The notes under the pieces were generated by a model. That model had not been told where the DNA came from. It saw only the letters and a program-made list of their open reading frames with translations, and did not search any database. Positions 26,125 through 35,684 of a stretch of 64,000 nt of DNA are shown in pieces. A program made the translations under genes and the position numbers. The stretch covers positions 41,996-105,995 of the forward strand of contig PUNK01000032.1 in NCBI GenBank assembly GCA_003552585.1. The letters are read 5' to 3'. The number at the start of each line of letters is the position of its first letter. The first letter of the stretch is position 1. This DNA comes from Thermoplasmata archaeon (GTDB lineage Archaea; Thermoplasmatota; Thermoplasmata; Halarchaeoplasmatales; Halarchaeoplasmataceae).

Positions 26125-26652
26125 TTACCTGTAAAGTGAAGGACCTGGTTTAGTCGATGTCAGATCTTTTTCCACATCCTGCGCCCCACCTAAAGATTGA
26201 AAATGGATAGTGGTTCTCATCCCCACATTGATTATCAATTGAATAGCCTCAAATAATTTCTCACGATCAATCGAATCTTCATAAAGATGTTTTTTGATCA
26301 CAATGTTGTCAGGGTTCTTTTCGGAATCTCGCCTTATATTATAAATGATACTGTCCACTGCTAGTAACATAACAAGTCCTCTTTCAAAACTCGATCTAAC
26401 TTTTGGATCGAAGCTTTTCAAAATCCTTTTATGTTCTTCGCTAACAGATAATTTATAAACTACTTCTAACCGCTTAGGAGTAGTCATTGGATTTCCCATG
26501 AGCACTGTCCTTTCACCATGCTTCAATTGGATCATCCAGTTCAACTGCTCATGATCGAGTATCTTATAATCCCGACCATCATCGTCAAGCCACTCCATAA
26601 GCTGCTCTTTCATGAAAATGACAGTTGATTCATATTTTTTAAAGTTTCGCAT
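26125..26652 (-). CDS. Hypothetical protein resembling DUF2299
   Basis: A 175-residue soluble protein of an archaeal uncharacterised family. Predicted features are an N-terminal QLMEWLDDDGRDYKI segment, a mid part rich in beta strands around IQLKHGERTVLMGNPM, and a C-terminal helical half with SSFERGLVMLLAVDSIIYNIRR. The pattern is close to DUF2299, which has no known function; I am not certain of the family name. The ATG at 26652 directly follows the stop of the upstream membrane gene; an internal ATG at 26613 gives MKEQLMEWLDDDG, also plausible. It would be co-transcribed with that membrane gene. Confidence 0.7.
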   Translation of the reverse strand: MRNFKKYESTVIFMKEQLMEWLDDDGRDYKILDHEQLNWMIQLKHGERTVLMGNPMTTPKRLEVVYKLSVSEEHKRILKSFDPKVRSSFERGLVMLLAVDSIIYNIRRDSEKNPDNIVIKKHLYEDSIDREKLFEAIQLIINVGMRTTIHFQSLGGAQDVEKDLTSTKPGPSLYR

Positions 26653-27219
26653 TTAAGATAAAATCAGCTCTGCAGCCCTTAAAACAGCTACTGGCACAAC
26701 GACCATAAGGAAATCATCATCGAAAACCATCTTTGGATATTCAGCTAAGATCGCTGAAATCGCACCGAGTATCGAAAGAAAGACAATTATCAAAAAACTA
26801 TAATCGGTCAACACAGAAAAAAGAAAAGCCGCTACAACCCAATATGCTACTAAAGGCAAATAGGGATAAAAGGAGGGAGTATGGAAGCGTACCTCACCAC
26901 AAAGAGGATCCACTATCCCCATACCGATCAAACCTATAACCGCTAGATGCATCGGAAAGAGCAGTATTACGATTGCAGCACCCATTGTAGCCCATGCATA
27001 GGCAGCTACTTTGGTTCTTTCGTACTTCCGGAGTCCGAACACCTGCCATCCCTGCCAAACTCTTATCACTTCAAAAAAGAGTATTATAAGAACTATTATA
27101 AGAAAAAGTATACTTCTCTCGTACCCGTATATCTTGGTTGGCAAAAAATAATATGCAAGAAAAATCCAAGACATAGAATGTACTATCCTTCGGAAGATAT
27201 GTTCTAATTCACTGTCCAT
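26653..27219 (-). CDS. CTP-dependent dolichol kinase / phosphatidate cytidylyltransferase-like membrane protein
   Basis: A 188-residue protein with six or seven membrane segments. The motif GMGIVDPLCGEVRFH (DPxxGE) is the signature of the Sec59 dolichol kinase and diacylglycerol-kinase-like archaeal subfamily, and the N-terminal IFRRIVHSMSWIFLAYYFLP resembles the first segment with its conserved His. The role would be phosphorylating dolichol or another polyprenol, which fits the nearby MraY-like transferases that use polyprenyl phosphate. Function is inferred by family resemblance and neighbourhood. Confidence 0.75.
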   Translation of the reverse strand: MDSELEHIFRRIVHSMSWIFLAYYFLPTKIYGYERSILFLIIVLIILFFEVIRVWQGWQVFGLRKYERTKVAAYAWATMGAAIVILLFPMHLAVIGLIGMGIVDPLCGEVRFHTPSFYPYLPLVAYWVVAAFLFSVLTDYSFLIIVFLSILGAISAILAEYPKMVFDDDFLMVVVPVAVLRAAELILS

Positions 27220-27327
27220 TAGCGATCCTCCACATACCGTCCAACAATAAAATCTCCTCTGCTTGTTGTAAGATTAAGACCATGATAAATAAGAAAAAAG
27301 AGGTGATAAGGAGGTTAAGGGATGGAG

Positions 27328-28644
27328 TCACATCTCTTCCATCCTGTCATGTTCTTCTCTCAGGTCAACTACCCTTTTGGCTTTACCCACGGTTCTGGGC
27401 AGGGTGTTTGGTTCCAAGAGTTCGACCTTTGCTCTGATGTTCAAAATCGCTGTCAGATTCTCGTTAACATTTCTAAGTAAGTCTTCTTCGTCAAATTCGT
27501 CTGACTCATAGTAGTCCTTGTCAATCTCTACTTTTACGTAGAGCTTATCTAGCACGTCTCTGTCAACAATTATCTGATAGTGTTCGGCAGTTCCTTCAGT
27601 CTCTAAAAGGGCGGCTTCAACCTGGCTCGGGAAAACGTTTACTCCGCCAACAATAAGCATGTCATCGCTCCTCCCCTCTACCCGCATTATACGTGGGTGG
27701 TGTCTACCACATTCGCATTCTTCATAATTTACCACCGCAATATCTTTTGTTCTATATCTCAACAGAGGCATAGCTTCTCTTGACAGCATAGTGAAAACAA
27801 GTTCTCCTTTTTCTCCTTCTGGAAGGACCTCTCCTGTGGATGGATTGATGGTTTCCACCAGGAATTCATCGCTCCATATATGGAGTCCGTTCTGTTCAGG
27901 ACATTCTACTGCAACACCAGGACCATAAAGTTCACTCATACCATATACATCCTGAGCTTTCAGACCCATCGACTCTTGAATGCTCTGACGTGCCTCGTCA
28001 CTCCATGGTTCCGCTCCGAACATACCTACTTTAAGATTGAAATCCTTAAGTGGATCATAACCAAATTTTTGGGATGCTTCAGAAAGATAGATCGCATAGG
28101 AAGGGGTGCATGCTAAAACAGTGGTCTGAAAATCATACAACATCTTGATCTGTTTCTTTGTGTTGCCAGTGCTAGTAGGGATGACTGAACAACCAAGAAC
28201 TTCAGCACCTTGATGGAATCCTAATCCGCCTGTGAAGAGACCATATCCATAGGCGTTCTGAACAATATCGCCTGCATCAGCACCTGCAGCATTATATGTC
28301 CTAGCCATAAGATCGCCCCAGGTTTCCATATCATTTCTTGTGTATGAAACAACGGTAGGGGTGCCGGTAGTGCCGCTGGAAGCATGGAATCTTACTACCT
28401 TTTCTCTGGGAACTGCAAGGATCCCATAAGGATAGTGATCTCTCAAATCATCTTTTACCGTGAAAGGAATTTTTTTTACGTCCTCAAGTCCGTTTATGTC
28501 TTTGGGTGTGATACCTTCTTCTTTGAATCTTTTTTTGTACATAGGCACGTTATCATAGGCATATTTCATCATCTTGGTTATCTTCTTTTCCTGCACTTGT
28601 CTGATATCATCAAGCTTCATCATCTGGGCTTTCTCATTGAACAT
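27328..28644 (-). CDS. Phenylacetate-CoA ligase family (PaaK-like) AMP-forming enzyme
   Basis: A 438-residue adenylate-forming enzyme. The N-terminus (MMKLDDIRQVQEKKITKMM), the P-loop HASSGTTGTPTVVSYT, the YGMSELYGPGV motif and LLRYRTKDIAVV, then GRSDDMLIVGGVNVFPSQVE, are characteristic of PaaK; homologues in archaea activate aryl acids such as phenylacetate or indoleacetate released from aromatic amino acids. Cys residues in CECGRHH fit the conserved metal-binding site of this family. It joins the window's several acid-activation genes. ATG start with AAAGGTG upstream. Confidence 0.92.
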   Translation of the reverse strand: MFNEKAQMMKLDDIRQVQEKKITKMMKYAYDNVPMYKKRFKEEGITPKDINGLEDVKKIPFTVKDDLRDHYPYGILAVPREKVVRFHASSGTTGTPTVVSYTRNDMETWGDLMARTYNAAGADAGDIVQNAYGYGLFTGGLGFHQGAEVLGCSVIPTSTGNTKKQIKMLYDFQTTVLACTPSYAIYLSEASQKFGYDPLKDFNLKVGMFGAEPWSDEARQSIQESMGLKAQDVYGMSELYGPGVAVECPEQNGLHIWSDEFLVETINPSTGEVLPEGEKGELVFTMLSREAMPLLRYRTKDIAVVNYEECECGRHHPRIMRVEGRSDDMLIVGGVNVFPSQVEAALLETEGTAEHYQIIVDRDVLDKLYVKVEIDKDYYESDEFDEEDLLRNVNENLTAILNIRAKVELLEPNTLPRTVGKAKRVVDLREEHDRMEEM

Positions 28645-28725
28645 GATTTACACCTTTTATAAATTATCTTTTTATTCTGTGGCTTAAAAGGACAGGTCGG
28701 ATTATAAGTTTTTCGAAAAGCAACA

Positions 28726-29208
28726 TCACAAGATATCATCGATAAAATTAAAGATATCGTTTAAATGTTTTCCCTCTTCGATCTTTTTATCTTTTAAACT
28801 CAAAACTTTAAGAGGTTCTCCGATTATTTCTCGCATATTATTGAATGTATTGGATTCTCCTCCCCCGCCATGAGTACAGAAAAATACAGCTAGGTCGATT
28901 TCGTCTTTGTACTTTTCTAGGTATGTTCTTATGGCTGGTGTTATATTACCGGCCCATACCGGTGTACCGATTATCAATATATCAAAATTTTCAGGATGGT
29001 AAGATACTTCCTCTATTTTAGTTTTCTTTTTCATCAAAGCATTTTTACCGGCTATGATGTATCCAATTTTTCCATCACGGTTTTTCTTATCTATGATCTC
29101 TTCTATTTTTACTTCTACATCTTTTTCAATCAATGCATTTTTCATTACCTCGGCTACCTTCCTAGTCGTTCCCGTCCGTGAATAAAACGAGATTAGTATC
29201 TTCATCAT
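28726..29208 (-). CDS. Flavodoxin
   Basis: A 160-residue flavodoxin, a low-potential FMN electron carrier. The N-terminal phosphate loop SFYSRTGTTRKVAE (T/S-x-T-G-x-T) is near residue 7, the GTPVWAGNITPAIRTYLE and FFCTHGGGGESNTF segments form the isoalloxazine loops. Two ATGs are available at 29208 and 29205. No partner gene is obvious beside it. Confidence 0.93.
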   Translation of the reverse strand: MMKILISFYSRTGTTRKVAEVMKNALIEKDVEVKIEEIIDKKNRDGKIGYIIAGKNALMKKKTKIEEVSYHPENFDILIIGTPVWAGNITPAIRTYLEKYKDEIDLAVFFCTHGGGGESNTFNNMREIIGEPLKVLSLKDKKIEEGKHLNDIFNFIDDIL

Positions 29209-29358
29209 TGCACCGTTTTTGCAGTCGATCTAAGATATATCAATTTTATTATTCATACGGATGCTTATCCGTGTTAGTTATCCGTGTTAGAATAGCATGC
29301 TTACGAATGATTCTGGATTCCTACTAATTATTAGATGTATGTTGCACACACACGATCT

Positions 29359-30429
29359 TCAAAGTATAGTAGATAATAAAGGTATCAATATTAGCACTAG
29401 TGGAACTGATATTACTGTTGTCCAGGTAATCGAAAGAGCCGTTCCTTTGGGATTTAAACCGTATGGTAAAAGGAACATATTAGTACTGGTTATCGGAAGG
29501 ATTGAGTTTATCACTATAACAGCAAACCATGGTCGAGGTATGATCTCTAGAAGCATCAGCGGAGTAAATACAACTGCTAGAATTATTGGGGTATACACCA
29601 TAGTTGTAAAGAATGCATTGCGACCCACGGCCCAATCGAAATCTCTTTTCTCTTCATTTTTCTGTGGTAGGACCATCTTCTTTATTTCATCTAATTTTAA
29701 GTCTGTGGGATGTATCCCTGAGCCCACATAATATAAAGCGGCGGGTATCGTTAGAGCGGTGATGAAATGTAAAACAGTCCCTCCATCGCCTAATGCTGCA
29801 ATATCGATTCTTGTTCTATGATGCACTATGATGGCAGCTACGATGAAGGAGAGTAGATACCATGGATACAATTTTAGATACCAGGGTAAAAGTGAGGATT
29901 CTTTTTTCAGATTATTTTTTCTTTCATGCTTGTGCATTACTGAAAGTACGTAGGGTATGACTCCAAAGAGTCCAACACCTACAAAGGCGATGTAAATGGC
30001 AGCGGGTATTGCCCATGCTTCTATCGCGAGTAGAGCCCCTCCAACAAAAGCAGCGCTCCTGCCTTGGTTGGTCAATACCGTTTTTAAAAATATCCTTTTT
30101 TTCATACCTTTTAATTCTAAATTTTTTGATTCTAAATGCCCAAGGAAGTATGCCAGGAGATACATAAAAGAAAGAACAACAAATGTTATTCCTGTGAAAA
30201 TGAGCTCTTTTCTACCGAAAGTGATATTTAAAAATAATCTGAACATCAGCAATGGGATGAACACAAACAATAATATCAGGCCAATTTTCTTCATCGCTTT
30301 ATTGATACGTTCTTGTCCAAATGGTTTTGCTAACAGATATGAAACAACTATACCCACGATGATCCATGGAAGTGTCCACAATCCGCTTATGTACGGAAGT
30401 ATGGTCTCTAGTAGGCTTACGATTGTCAT
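29359..30429 (-). CDS. AEC-type membrane permease (auxin-efflux carrier family)
   Basis: A multi-pass membrane protein of about 356 residues (389 with the upstream in-frame codons). Around ten hydrophobic segments are visible in two halves joined by a charged linker (residues HKHERKNNLKK and KKMVLPQKNEEKR), with NQGRSAAFVGGALLAIEAWAIPA and MFLLPYGLNPKGTALSI fitting the AEC/bile-acid symporter superfamily. I place the start at ATG 30429 because a TTTAAATA box lies about 27 bases upstream; a TTG at 30528 would add 33 residues of unsupported soluble sequence. Substrate unknown, possibly organic acids. Confidence 0.72.
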   Translation of the reverse strand: MTIVSLLETILPYISGLWTLPWIIVGIVVSYLLAKPFGQERINKAMKKIGLILLFVFIPLLMFRLFLNITFGRKELIFTGITFVVLSFMYLLAYFLGHLESKNLELKGMKKRIFLKTVLTNQGRSAAFVGGALLAIEAWAIPAAIYIAFVGVGLFGVIPYVLSVMHKHERKNNLKKESSLLPWYLKLYPWYLLSFIVAAIIVHHRTRIDIAALGDGGTVLHFITALTIPAALYYVGSGIHPTDLKLDEIKKMVLPQKNEEKRDFDWAVGRNAFFTTMVYTPIILAVVFTPLMLLEIIPRPWFAVIVINSILPITSTNMFLLPYGLNPKGTALSITWTTVISVPLVLILIPLLSTIL

Positions 30430-30591
30430 AAATGGGTTAAAAGGCAAAAAATATTTAAATAGTTCGCCTGAGGGTTTGGCTGAATGATCGAACTCGGTGA
30501 TAAGCATATTGAGCAAAAATATCTTCAAAATACATACTCCGTTGCTTTTTATTGATTACAATATAAAACTCCCGAAAGTCATATTAAGGCC

Positions 30592-30611
30592 CGGTTTTAC
30601 TGCCTAAACCG
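30592..30611 (+). promoter_or_regulatory. Leader hairpin immediately before the acetyl-CoA synthetase start
   Basis: CGGTTT at 30592-30597 pairs with AAACCG at 30606-30611 around an eight-base loop, and the next base is the A of ATG 30612. An ATATAAAA box at 30560-30567 predicts a transcript beginning near 30588, so the mRNA would start with this hairpin. It could protect the 5' end or control ribosome entry; function is inference. Confidence 0.5.
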
Positions 30612-32750
30612 ATGGGGCAAAAAAATAAAGGTCTTGAGCTGCTTTTCGAGCCCGATTCCATCGCCATAGTCGGAGCTTCTTCAAAAAAAGGCAAGGTGGG
30701 CCATACCCTTCTCTATAATATAATCAATTCTGGTTACGAAGGAGAACTATATCCGGTGAACATAAAAGGAGGCGAAGCACTAGGAATAAAATTTCATCGA
30801 TCGTTGGATGAATTACCAGATGGGATAGATCTAGCTATCATCGTTGTACCAGCTAAATTCGTAGAAGGTGTTCTTAAGAAATGTGGTAAAAAAGACATAG
30901 GACACGTCATCATTATATCTTCGGGTTTTTCAGAGATCGGAAAGGATGAAATGGAAGAAAAGTTAGTTAAAGTGGCAAAAAAGTACGGTATCAGGATACT
31001 TGGACCGAACGTATTTGGGATATATTCCGGTAACGAGGAATTGAATGCGACCTTCGGGCCCACGGACATTAGAAAAGGGAACATAGCACTTATTTCCCAA
31101 AGTGGAGCACTTGGGATAGCGATGATCGGTATGACATCACAACAACACCTTGGTCTTTCAGCTATCGTAAGTGTGGGAAACAAATCCGATATTGACGATA
31201 TAGACCTACTTGATTACTTTTCCCAGGACCCCCTTACCGATGTCATAATGATATACATGGAAGGACTAAAAAATGGTCGCGATTTTCTTAATACCGTCCA
31301 AAAGATCTCAAAAGATAAGTCCATCGTAGCAATGAAATCGGGGAGATCGGAAAAAGGTGCCACTGCAGTAGCTTCACACACAGGTTCTCTAGCTGGGAGC
31401 GACAAGATTTTTTCAGCTGCTTTTAAGCAAGGAGGAGTATTGAGAGCGAATGACCTACGTGAAGCCTTTGCTTGGTCAAGAACTCTAAGTTCAACTGCCT
31501 TACCAGAAAAAGAAAGAGCAGTCATTATAACTAATGGTGGTGGAATCGGCGTGATGGCCGCGGATGCTGCTGAGGAATATGGGGTGTCACTTTTAGATGA
31601 CCAAACTTTTCTAAAAGAAACTTTCCAGGACAGCATACCTCCCTTTGGTTCTACAAAAAATCCTATCGATCTGACAGGCCAGGCTGGAAGAGAAGAATAC
31701 GAAAAAGCAATGAGAGCTGCCCTTGAAAGCGATGAAGTAGGAGCTGTTCTAGGCCTCTACTGCGAGACCGGAATAACTGATCCCATGGAAACTGCAAAAG
31801 TTATGGAAGAACTATATCAAGAATACAAAGATAAGAAGCCCATGATTTTCACTTTTACTGGAGGAGAGTTCGTAGATGAATGTGTTGATTACTTACACAA
31901 ACATAACGTACCGGCCTTCGTAGAAACTGAAGATGCTTTGAGTTCTATGGGTGCACTTTTTAAAAAGAAAAAATATATCGAGCGAAGAGAAGATTCATCA
32001 TCTATAACCGTCCCCTCTGATATGGACTTGGAGGGGGTCCAAGAGGTTATAAAGTCCGTTGTTAAGAGAAGAATTAGCACCCTTTTAGAGGATGATGCAA
32101 GGCGAATACTGAAACTAGCTGGAATACCTATGGCCAAAGGAAAAGTTGTGCATAGCCTCAATGAGTGCATCGAAGCCGCAGAGGATATCGGTTATCCTGT
32201 TGTTTTAAAGGTTGTATCTGAAGACATAATCCATAAAACGGATGCAGGAGGACTGATCCTTGACCTTCAGAACAGAGATGAGTTAATCGAAGGATATCAG
32301 GCCATATATTCGAACTGCAAAAACAAATACCCTGATGCACATATTAGAGGTATCTCTGTAGCGGAGATGATCAAAGGGGGAGAAGAGGTTATAGTGGGAG
32401 GTACGACTGACGCTTCTTTTGGACCAGTCGTCATGTTCGGTCTTGGTGGTGTTTATGTAGAAATACTGAAAGACGTTCAGTTCAGGGTTGCACCAATCAA
32501 CAGGAGGGAAGCAAAAAGGATGATCGGAGAGATAAATGCTTTCCCCGTGCTAGTAGGTGCCCGAGGGCAGAAAAGAAAAGACCTAGATGCCCTTGCAGAT
32601 GTGATATATAGGATGTCGATACTCATGGATAGGATAGAAGCCATATCTGAGATAGATTTAAATCCGATCAAAGCCCTTGACCAGGGTCAGGGATGCAAAG
32701 CCGTAGATGTAGCGATCACCCTGGATAAAGAGGTGACTAAAAATGAATAA
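30612..32750 (+). CDS. acd: ADP-forming acetyl-CoA synthetase, fused alpha-beta
   Basis: Makes ATP from ADP and phosphate while releasing acetate or another acid from its CoA ester; a main substrate-level ATP step of fermentative archaea. The 712-residue fusion has a CoA-binding Rossmann domain (IAIVGASSKKGKVG), succinyl-CoA-synthetase-like domain with the phosphorylated His256 in VASHTGSLAGSD, and a C-terminal ATP-grasp beta domain starting about residue 490 with YPVVLKVVSEDIIHKTDAGG and VIVGGTTDASFGPVVMFGLGG. A 5' hairpin sits directly before the ATG. The DRTGG protein gene overlaps its last eight bases, and both are followed by a CoA-transferase fusion, so these three form a CoA-ester operon. 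Confidence 0.97.
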   Translation: MGQKNKGLELLFEPDSIAIVGASSKKGKVGHTLLYNIINSGYEGELYPVNIKGGEALGIKFHRSLDELPDGIDLAIIVVPAKFVEGVLKKCGKKDIGHVIIISSGFSEIGKDEMEEKLVKVAKKYGIRILGPNVFGIYSGNEELNATFGPTDIRKGNIALISQSGALGIAMIGMTSQQHLGLSAIVSVGNKSDIDDIDLLDYFSQDPLTDVIMIYMEGLKNGRDFLNTVQKISKDKSIVAMKSGRSEKGATAVASHTGSLAGSDKIFSAAFKQGGVLRANDLREAFAWSRTLSSTALPEKERAVIITNGGGIGVMAADAAEEYGVSLLDDQTFLKETFQDSIPPFGSTKNPIDLTGQAGREEYEKAMRAALESDEVGAVLGLYCETGITDPMETAKVMEELYQEYKDKKPMIFTFTGGEFVDECVDYLHKHNVPAFVETEDALSSMGALFKKKKYIERREDSSSITVPSDMDLEGVQEVIKSVVKRRISTLLEDDARRILKLAGIPMAKGKVVHSLNECIEAAEDIGYPVVLKVVSEDIIHKTDAGGLILDLQNRDELIEGYQAIYSNCKNKYPDAHIRGISVAEMIKGGEEVIVGGTTDASFGPVVMFGLGGVYVEILKDVQFRVAPINRREAKRMIGEINAFPVLVGARGQKRKDLDALADVIYRMSILMDRIEAISEIDLNPIKALDQGQGCKAVDVAITLDKEVTKNE

Positions 32751-33765
32751 CCTCATAATATCGTCAACAGAAGAAGATGCAGGAAAAACAACCGTCGGGA
32801 TGGGTATTGCCTTATCTTCAGAAAAAAAATTCAGCTATTTCAAGCCCTTCGGAGATAGACCCATATACAAGAAAAAACGTCTTATAGACTATGATGCAAA
32901 GCTATTCAAAAATGTACTTAACTTGGACATCGAATACGAAAAATTTTGCATAGGCTTCGACCATTCAAAAATAAGATATGCGTACAGCCAAGATGTTATT
33001 AAAGATAAGATAACGGATAGGGTAAAAGAGTTGGCTAGTGGATACGATGGAGTTATAGTAGAAACCGGGATCGATTGGAGATTCGGTTCCTCTGTTTCTC
33101 TAGACCCTGCATCACTTTACAAAATGATAAAAGGAGAAATTGTACTTGTCGCATGTGGTACAAGGACCAATATCGTAGATGATTTAAGCGCTGCTGTAAG
33201 ATATTTTGATGCATTAGATATTCCTATCAAAGGAGTAGTTTTAAATAAAGTTGAATCGGAAGAGGATATCAGAAATTTTGCTTTTGATGATCTAGAAGCC
33301 ATGGACCTGAATGTTCTTGGTATAATACCAGAAATACCTGAGTTCCAGCTTATGAAGATGAGCTACATTAACGATATGTTGTTCGGCAAAGTTGTCGCGG
33401 GACAATCCGGTTTGGACAATGTGGTTGAAAACATATACGTTGGAGCCATGAGTGTGGACGAGATGCTGAGGACCTCTAAGTTTTCCAAAAAGCGAAAGCT
33501 GATTGTTACCGGTGGTGACCGTTCTGATGTGATACTAGCATCCCTCGATGAGGGAACATCTGGCCTAATACTCACGAATGACATCTTCCCTCCGAGTCAT
33601 ATCCTTTCAAAAGCTGACAGAGAGGGGATACCGATGATAGTCGTGCCACTTGATACCTACGAGGCAGCTAAACGCATAGAAAGGATGGATAAGATCACAA
33701 CTGTTGAAGACGATTTCAAAATAAACATGGTTAAAGAAAGGATATCCCCTAAAATTAACATATAG
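32743..33765 (+). CDS. P-loop and DRTGG-domain protein (BioD-like, Pta N-terminus-like)
   Basis: A 340-residue protein with an N-terminal dethiobiotin-synthetase-like P-loop domain (ISSTEEDAGKTTVGMGIA) and the IVLVACGTRTNIVDDLSAA region, followed at about residue 215 by a DRTGG domain with SVDEMLRTSKFSKKRKLIV then TGGDRSDVILASLDEG. This architecture is the N-terminal regulatory half of long bacterial phosphotransacetylases without the catalytic part. In archaea such proteins sit beside ADP-forming acetyl-CoA synthetase, as here where the start overlaps that gene's end by eight bases; a nucleotide-sensing regulator of acetate metabolism is the inference. It ends in TAG. Confidence 0.88.
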   Translation: MNNLIISSTEEDAGKTTVGMGIALSSEKKFSYFKPFGDRPIYKKKRLIDYDAKLFKNVLNLDIEYEKFCIGFDHSKIRYAYSQDVIKDKITDRVKELASGYDGVIVETGIDWRFGSSVSLDPASLYKMIKGEIVLVACGTRTNIVDDLSAAVRYFDALDIPIKGVVLNKVESEEDIRNFAFDDLEAMDLNVLGIIPEIPEFQLMKMSYINDMLFGKVVAGQSGLDNVVENIYVGAMSVDEMLRTSKFSKKRKLIVTGGDRSDVILASLDEGTSGLILTNDIFPPSHILSKADREGIPMIVVPLDTYEAAKRIERMDKITTVEDDFKINMVKERISPKINI

Positions 33766-33799
33766 GTGTTGATTTGGATAACCTGTAGGGATAACTGAT

Positions 33800-35638
33800 A
33801 TGATTGATGAATACGAGTTTGTAGAGGCGAAAGAAGCTCTTTCTATGATAGGTAGAGGTGAAAGAGTATTCATAGGGTCGGGTGCTGCTGAGCCCCAGTA
33901 TCTAGTAAATGAACTTGTAGAGTTAGCTAATAAATTCTATGATACTGAAATCTTTCATATCCAGACATTGGGTGTTGCACCCTATACCGAAGACAAGTTC
34001 GAAGATAGGTTCAGACATAATGCCTTCTTCGTCGACGACAATACGAGGGATGCAGTAGCGAAAGGAGGGGCCGACTATACACCTATTTTTATGAAAGATA
34101 TACCGAATCTATTCAGATCTGGTAGAGTGCCACTGGATGTCTCATTGGTACAGGTTTCCCCTCCTGATGAAAATGGCTGGGTCAGTTTAGGAGTTGCTGC
34201 TGATATAATCAGGTCAGCAGTGGGAAGCTCAAAAAAAATTATAGCTCAAGTTAATCCAAAGATGCCTAGGGTTCATGGGGACACCTTTCTTCACGTGAGT
34301 GAGATAGATCATCTAGTATATCATGAGGAAGAGATACTTGAGTTTAAACCGGTAGCTTCAACTGATACAGCCATCAAGATCGCAAAGCATGTCAGTAGAT
34401 TGGTTGAGGACGGATCTACCCTACAAATAGGGTACGGAAACATTCCAAACGCGATACTATCTCATCTTGATAAGAAAAATGATCTCGGTATTCATACTGA
34501 GATGCTGTCCGAAGACCTGGCTGAGCTAATGAAAAGAGGGATAGTCAACAATAAAAAGAAGACTATTAACCCAGGAAAGAGCGTGGCTTCCTTTTTGATG
34601 GGGACCCGTGAGCTTTATGATTTTGTTAACGATAATCCTGCGATCGAACTGAGGCCAACAGATTACACAAATGATCCTTTCGTGATATCTAAGAATCATA
34701 AAATGACTGCTATCAATACTGCATTGCAGGTAGATCTGACTGGACAGGTATGCGCTGATTCTTTAGGTTACAGTTTCTACAGCGGTATTGGCGGACATGC
34801 AGATTTCATGAGAGGAGCAGCTCATGCTAAGGGAGGTAAATCGATAATAGCCCTATCATCAACCGCCCAAGATGGAAAGATTTCTAAAATTGTATCACAC
34901 CTTGATGAAGGTGCTGGTGTGGTCACAACTAGAGGTGATGTTCAGTATGTGGTCACCGAGTACGGTATAGCTTACTTACACGGTAAGAACATACGCCAGA
35001 GGGCTATGGAGCTCATAAATATAGCTCATCCAAAATTTAGGGAGAAGCTACTAAAAGAAGCAAAAGACCACAACCTAGTTTTCCCCGAACAGATCCTCGT
35101 TCTTGATGAAGGGGGAAGATATCCCTCTGAACTTGAAACAATTAAGGAGATCGATGGAAAAGAGTATATCTTTCGACCTATGAAACCAACAGATGACGAG
35201 CTGCTTAAGGATTTATTCTATTCACTGTCAGACGAGAGTAGATACAAACGATTCATGAGTTCTCGAAAGGATATGCCACATGAAAGAAGACAGGATTTCG
35301 TACAAATAAATTATAAAAAAGAAATGGCTATAGTCGTTGTCGATCCCGAGATCGAAGGACCTCATAGGATGGTTGGTGAAGCTGACTACAGGATTAAAGA
35401 AAGACAAAATATCGCTGAGATATCTGTTATGGTAAGAGATGAATATCAAGGCCAGGGTGTTGGTACTGCACTTGTAGAATACTTAACCATGATCGCAAAA
35501 AATCAAGGGCTATACGGATTCACAGCCGAGGTACTGGCAGATAACAAAAAGATGCTTAGAGTGTTCGAGAAGATGGGGTACGATATAGAGAAGAAAAGAA
35601 AGTACAACGAGTACGAGCTAAGGATGAGATTCATATAA
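33800..35638 (+). CDS. Acetyl-CoA hydrolase/transferase fused to a GNAT acetyltransferase
   Basis: A 612-residue fusion. Residues 1 to about 440 are a family I CoA-transferase of the acetyl-CoA hydrolase/4-hydroxybutyrate CoA-transferase type, with VSPPDENGWVSLGVAAD, the nucleophilic Glu in GIHTEMLSEDL and YSGIGGHADFMRGAA. From about residue 450 a GNAT domain follows, with RPMKPTDDELLKDLFYSL and the acetyl-CoA loop RDEYQGQGVGTALVEYL. The fused form occurs in other archaea and bacteria. Moving CoA among organic acids is expected; the GNAT part could acetylate a Lys, possibly on CoA-utilising enzymes of this operon, but that is speculation. Confidence 0.92.
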   Translation: MIDEYEFVEAKEALSMIGRGERVFIGSGAAEPQYLVNELVELANKFYDTEIFHIQTLGVAPYTEDKFEDRFRHNAFFVDDNTRDAVAKGGADYTPIFMKDIPNLFRSGRVPLDVSLVQVSPPDENGWVSLGVAADIIRSAVGSSKKIIAQVNPKMPRVHGDTFLHVSEIDHLVYHEEEILEFKPVASTDTAIKIAKHVSRLVEDGSTLQIGYGNIPNAILSHLDKKNDLGIHTEMLSEDLAELMKRGIVNNKKKTINPGKSVASFLMGTRELYDFVNDNPAIELRPTDYTNDPFVISKNHKMTAINTALQVDLTGQVCADSLGYSFYSGIGGHADFMRGAAHAKGGKSIIALSSTAQDGKISKIVSHLDEGAGVVTTRGDVQYVVTEYGIAYLHGKNIRQRAMELINIAHPKFREKLLKEAKDHNLVFPEQILVLDEGGRYPSELETIKEIDGKEYIFRPMKPTDDELLKDLFYSLSDESRYKRFMSSRKDMPHERRQDFVQINYKKEMAIVVVDPEIEGPHRMVGEADYRIKERQNIAEISVMVRDEYQGQGVGTALVEYLTMIAKNQGLYGFTAEVLADNKKMLRVFEKMGYDIEKKRKYNEYELRMRFI

Positions 35639-35684
35639 CCCTCCAATCGCAACATTTATTAGAGTTTCAGATATACTCATTCTC

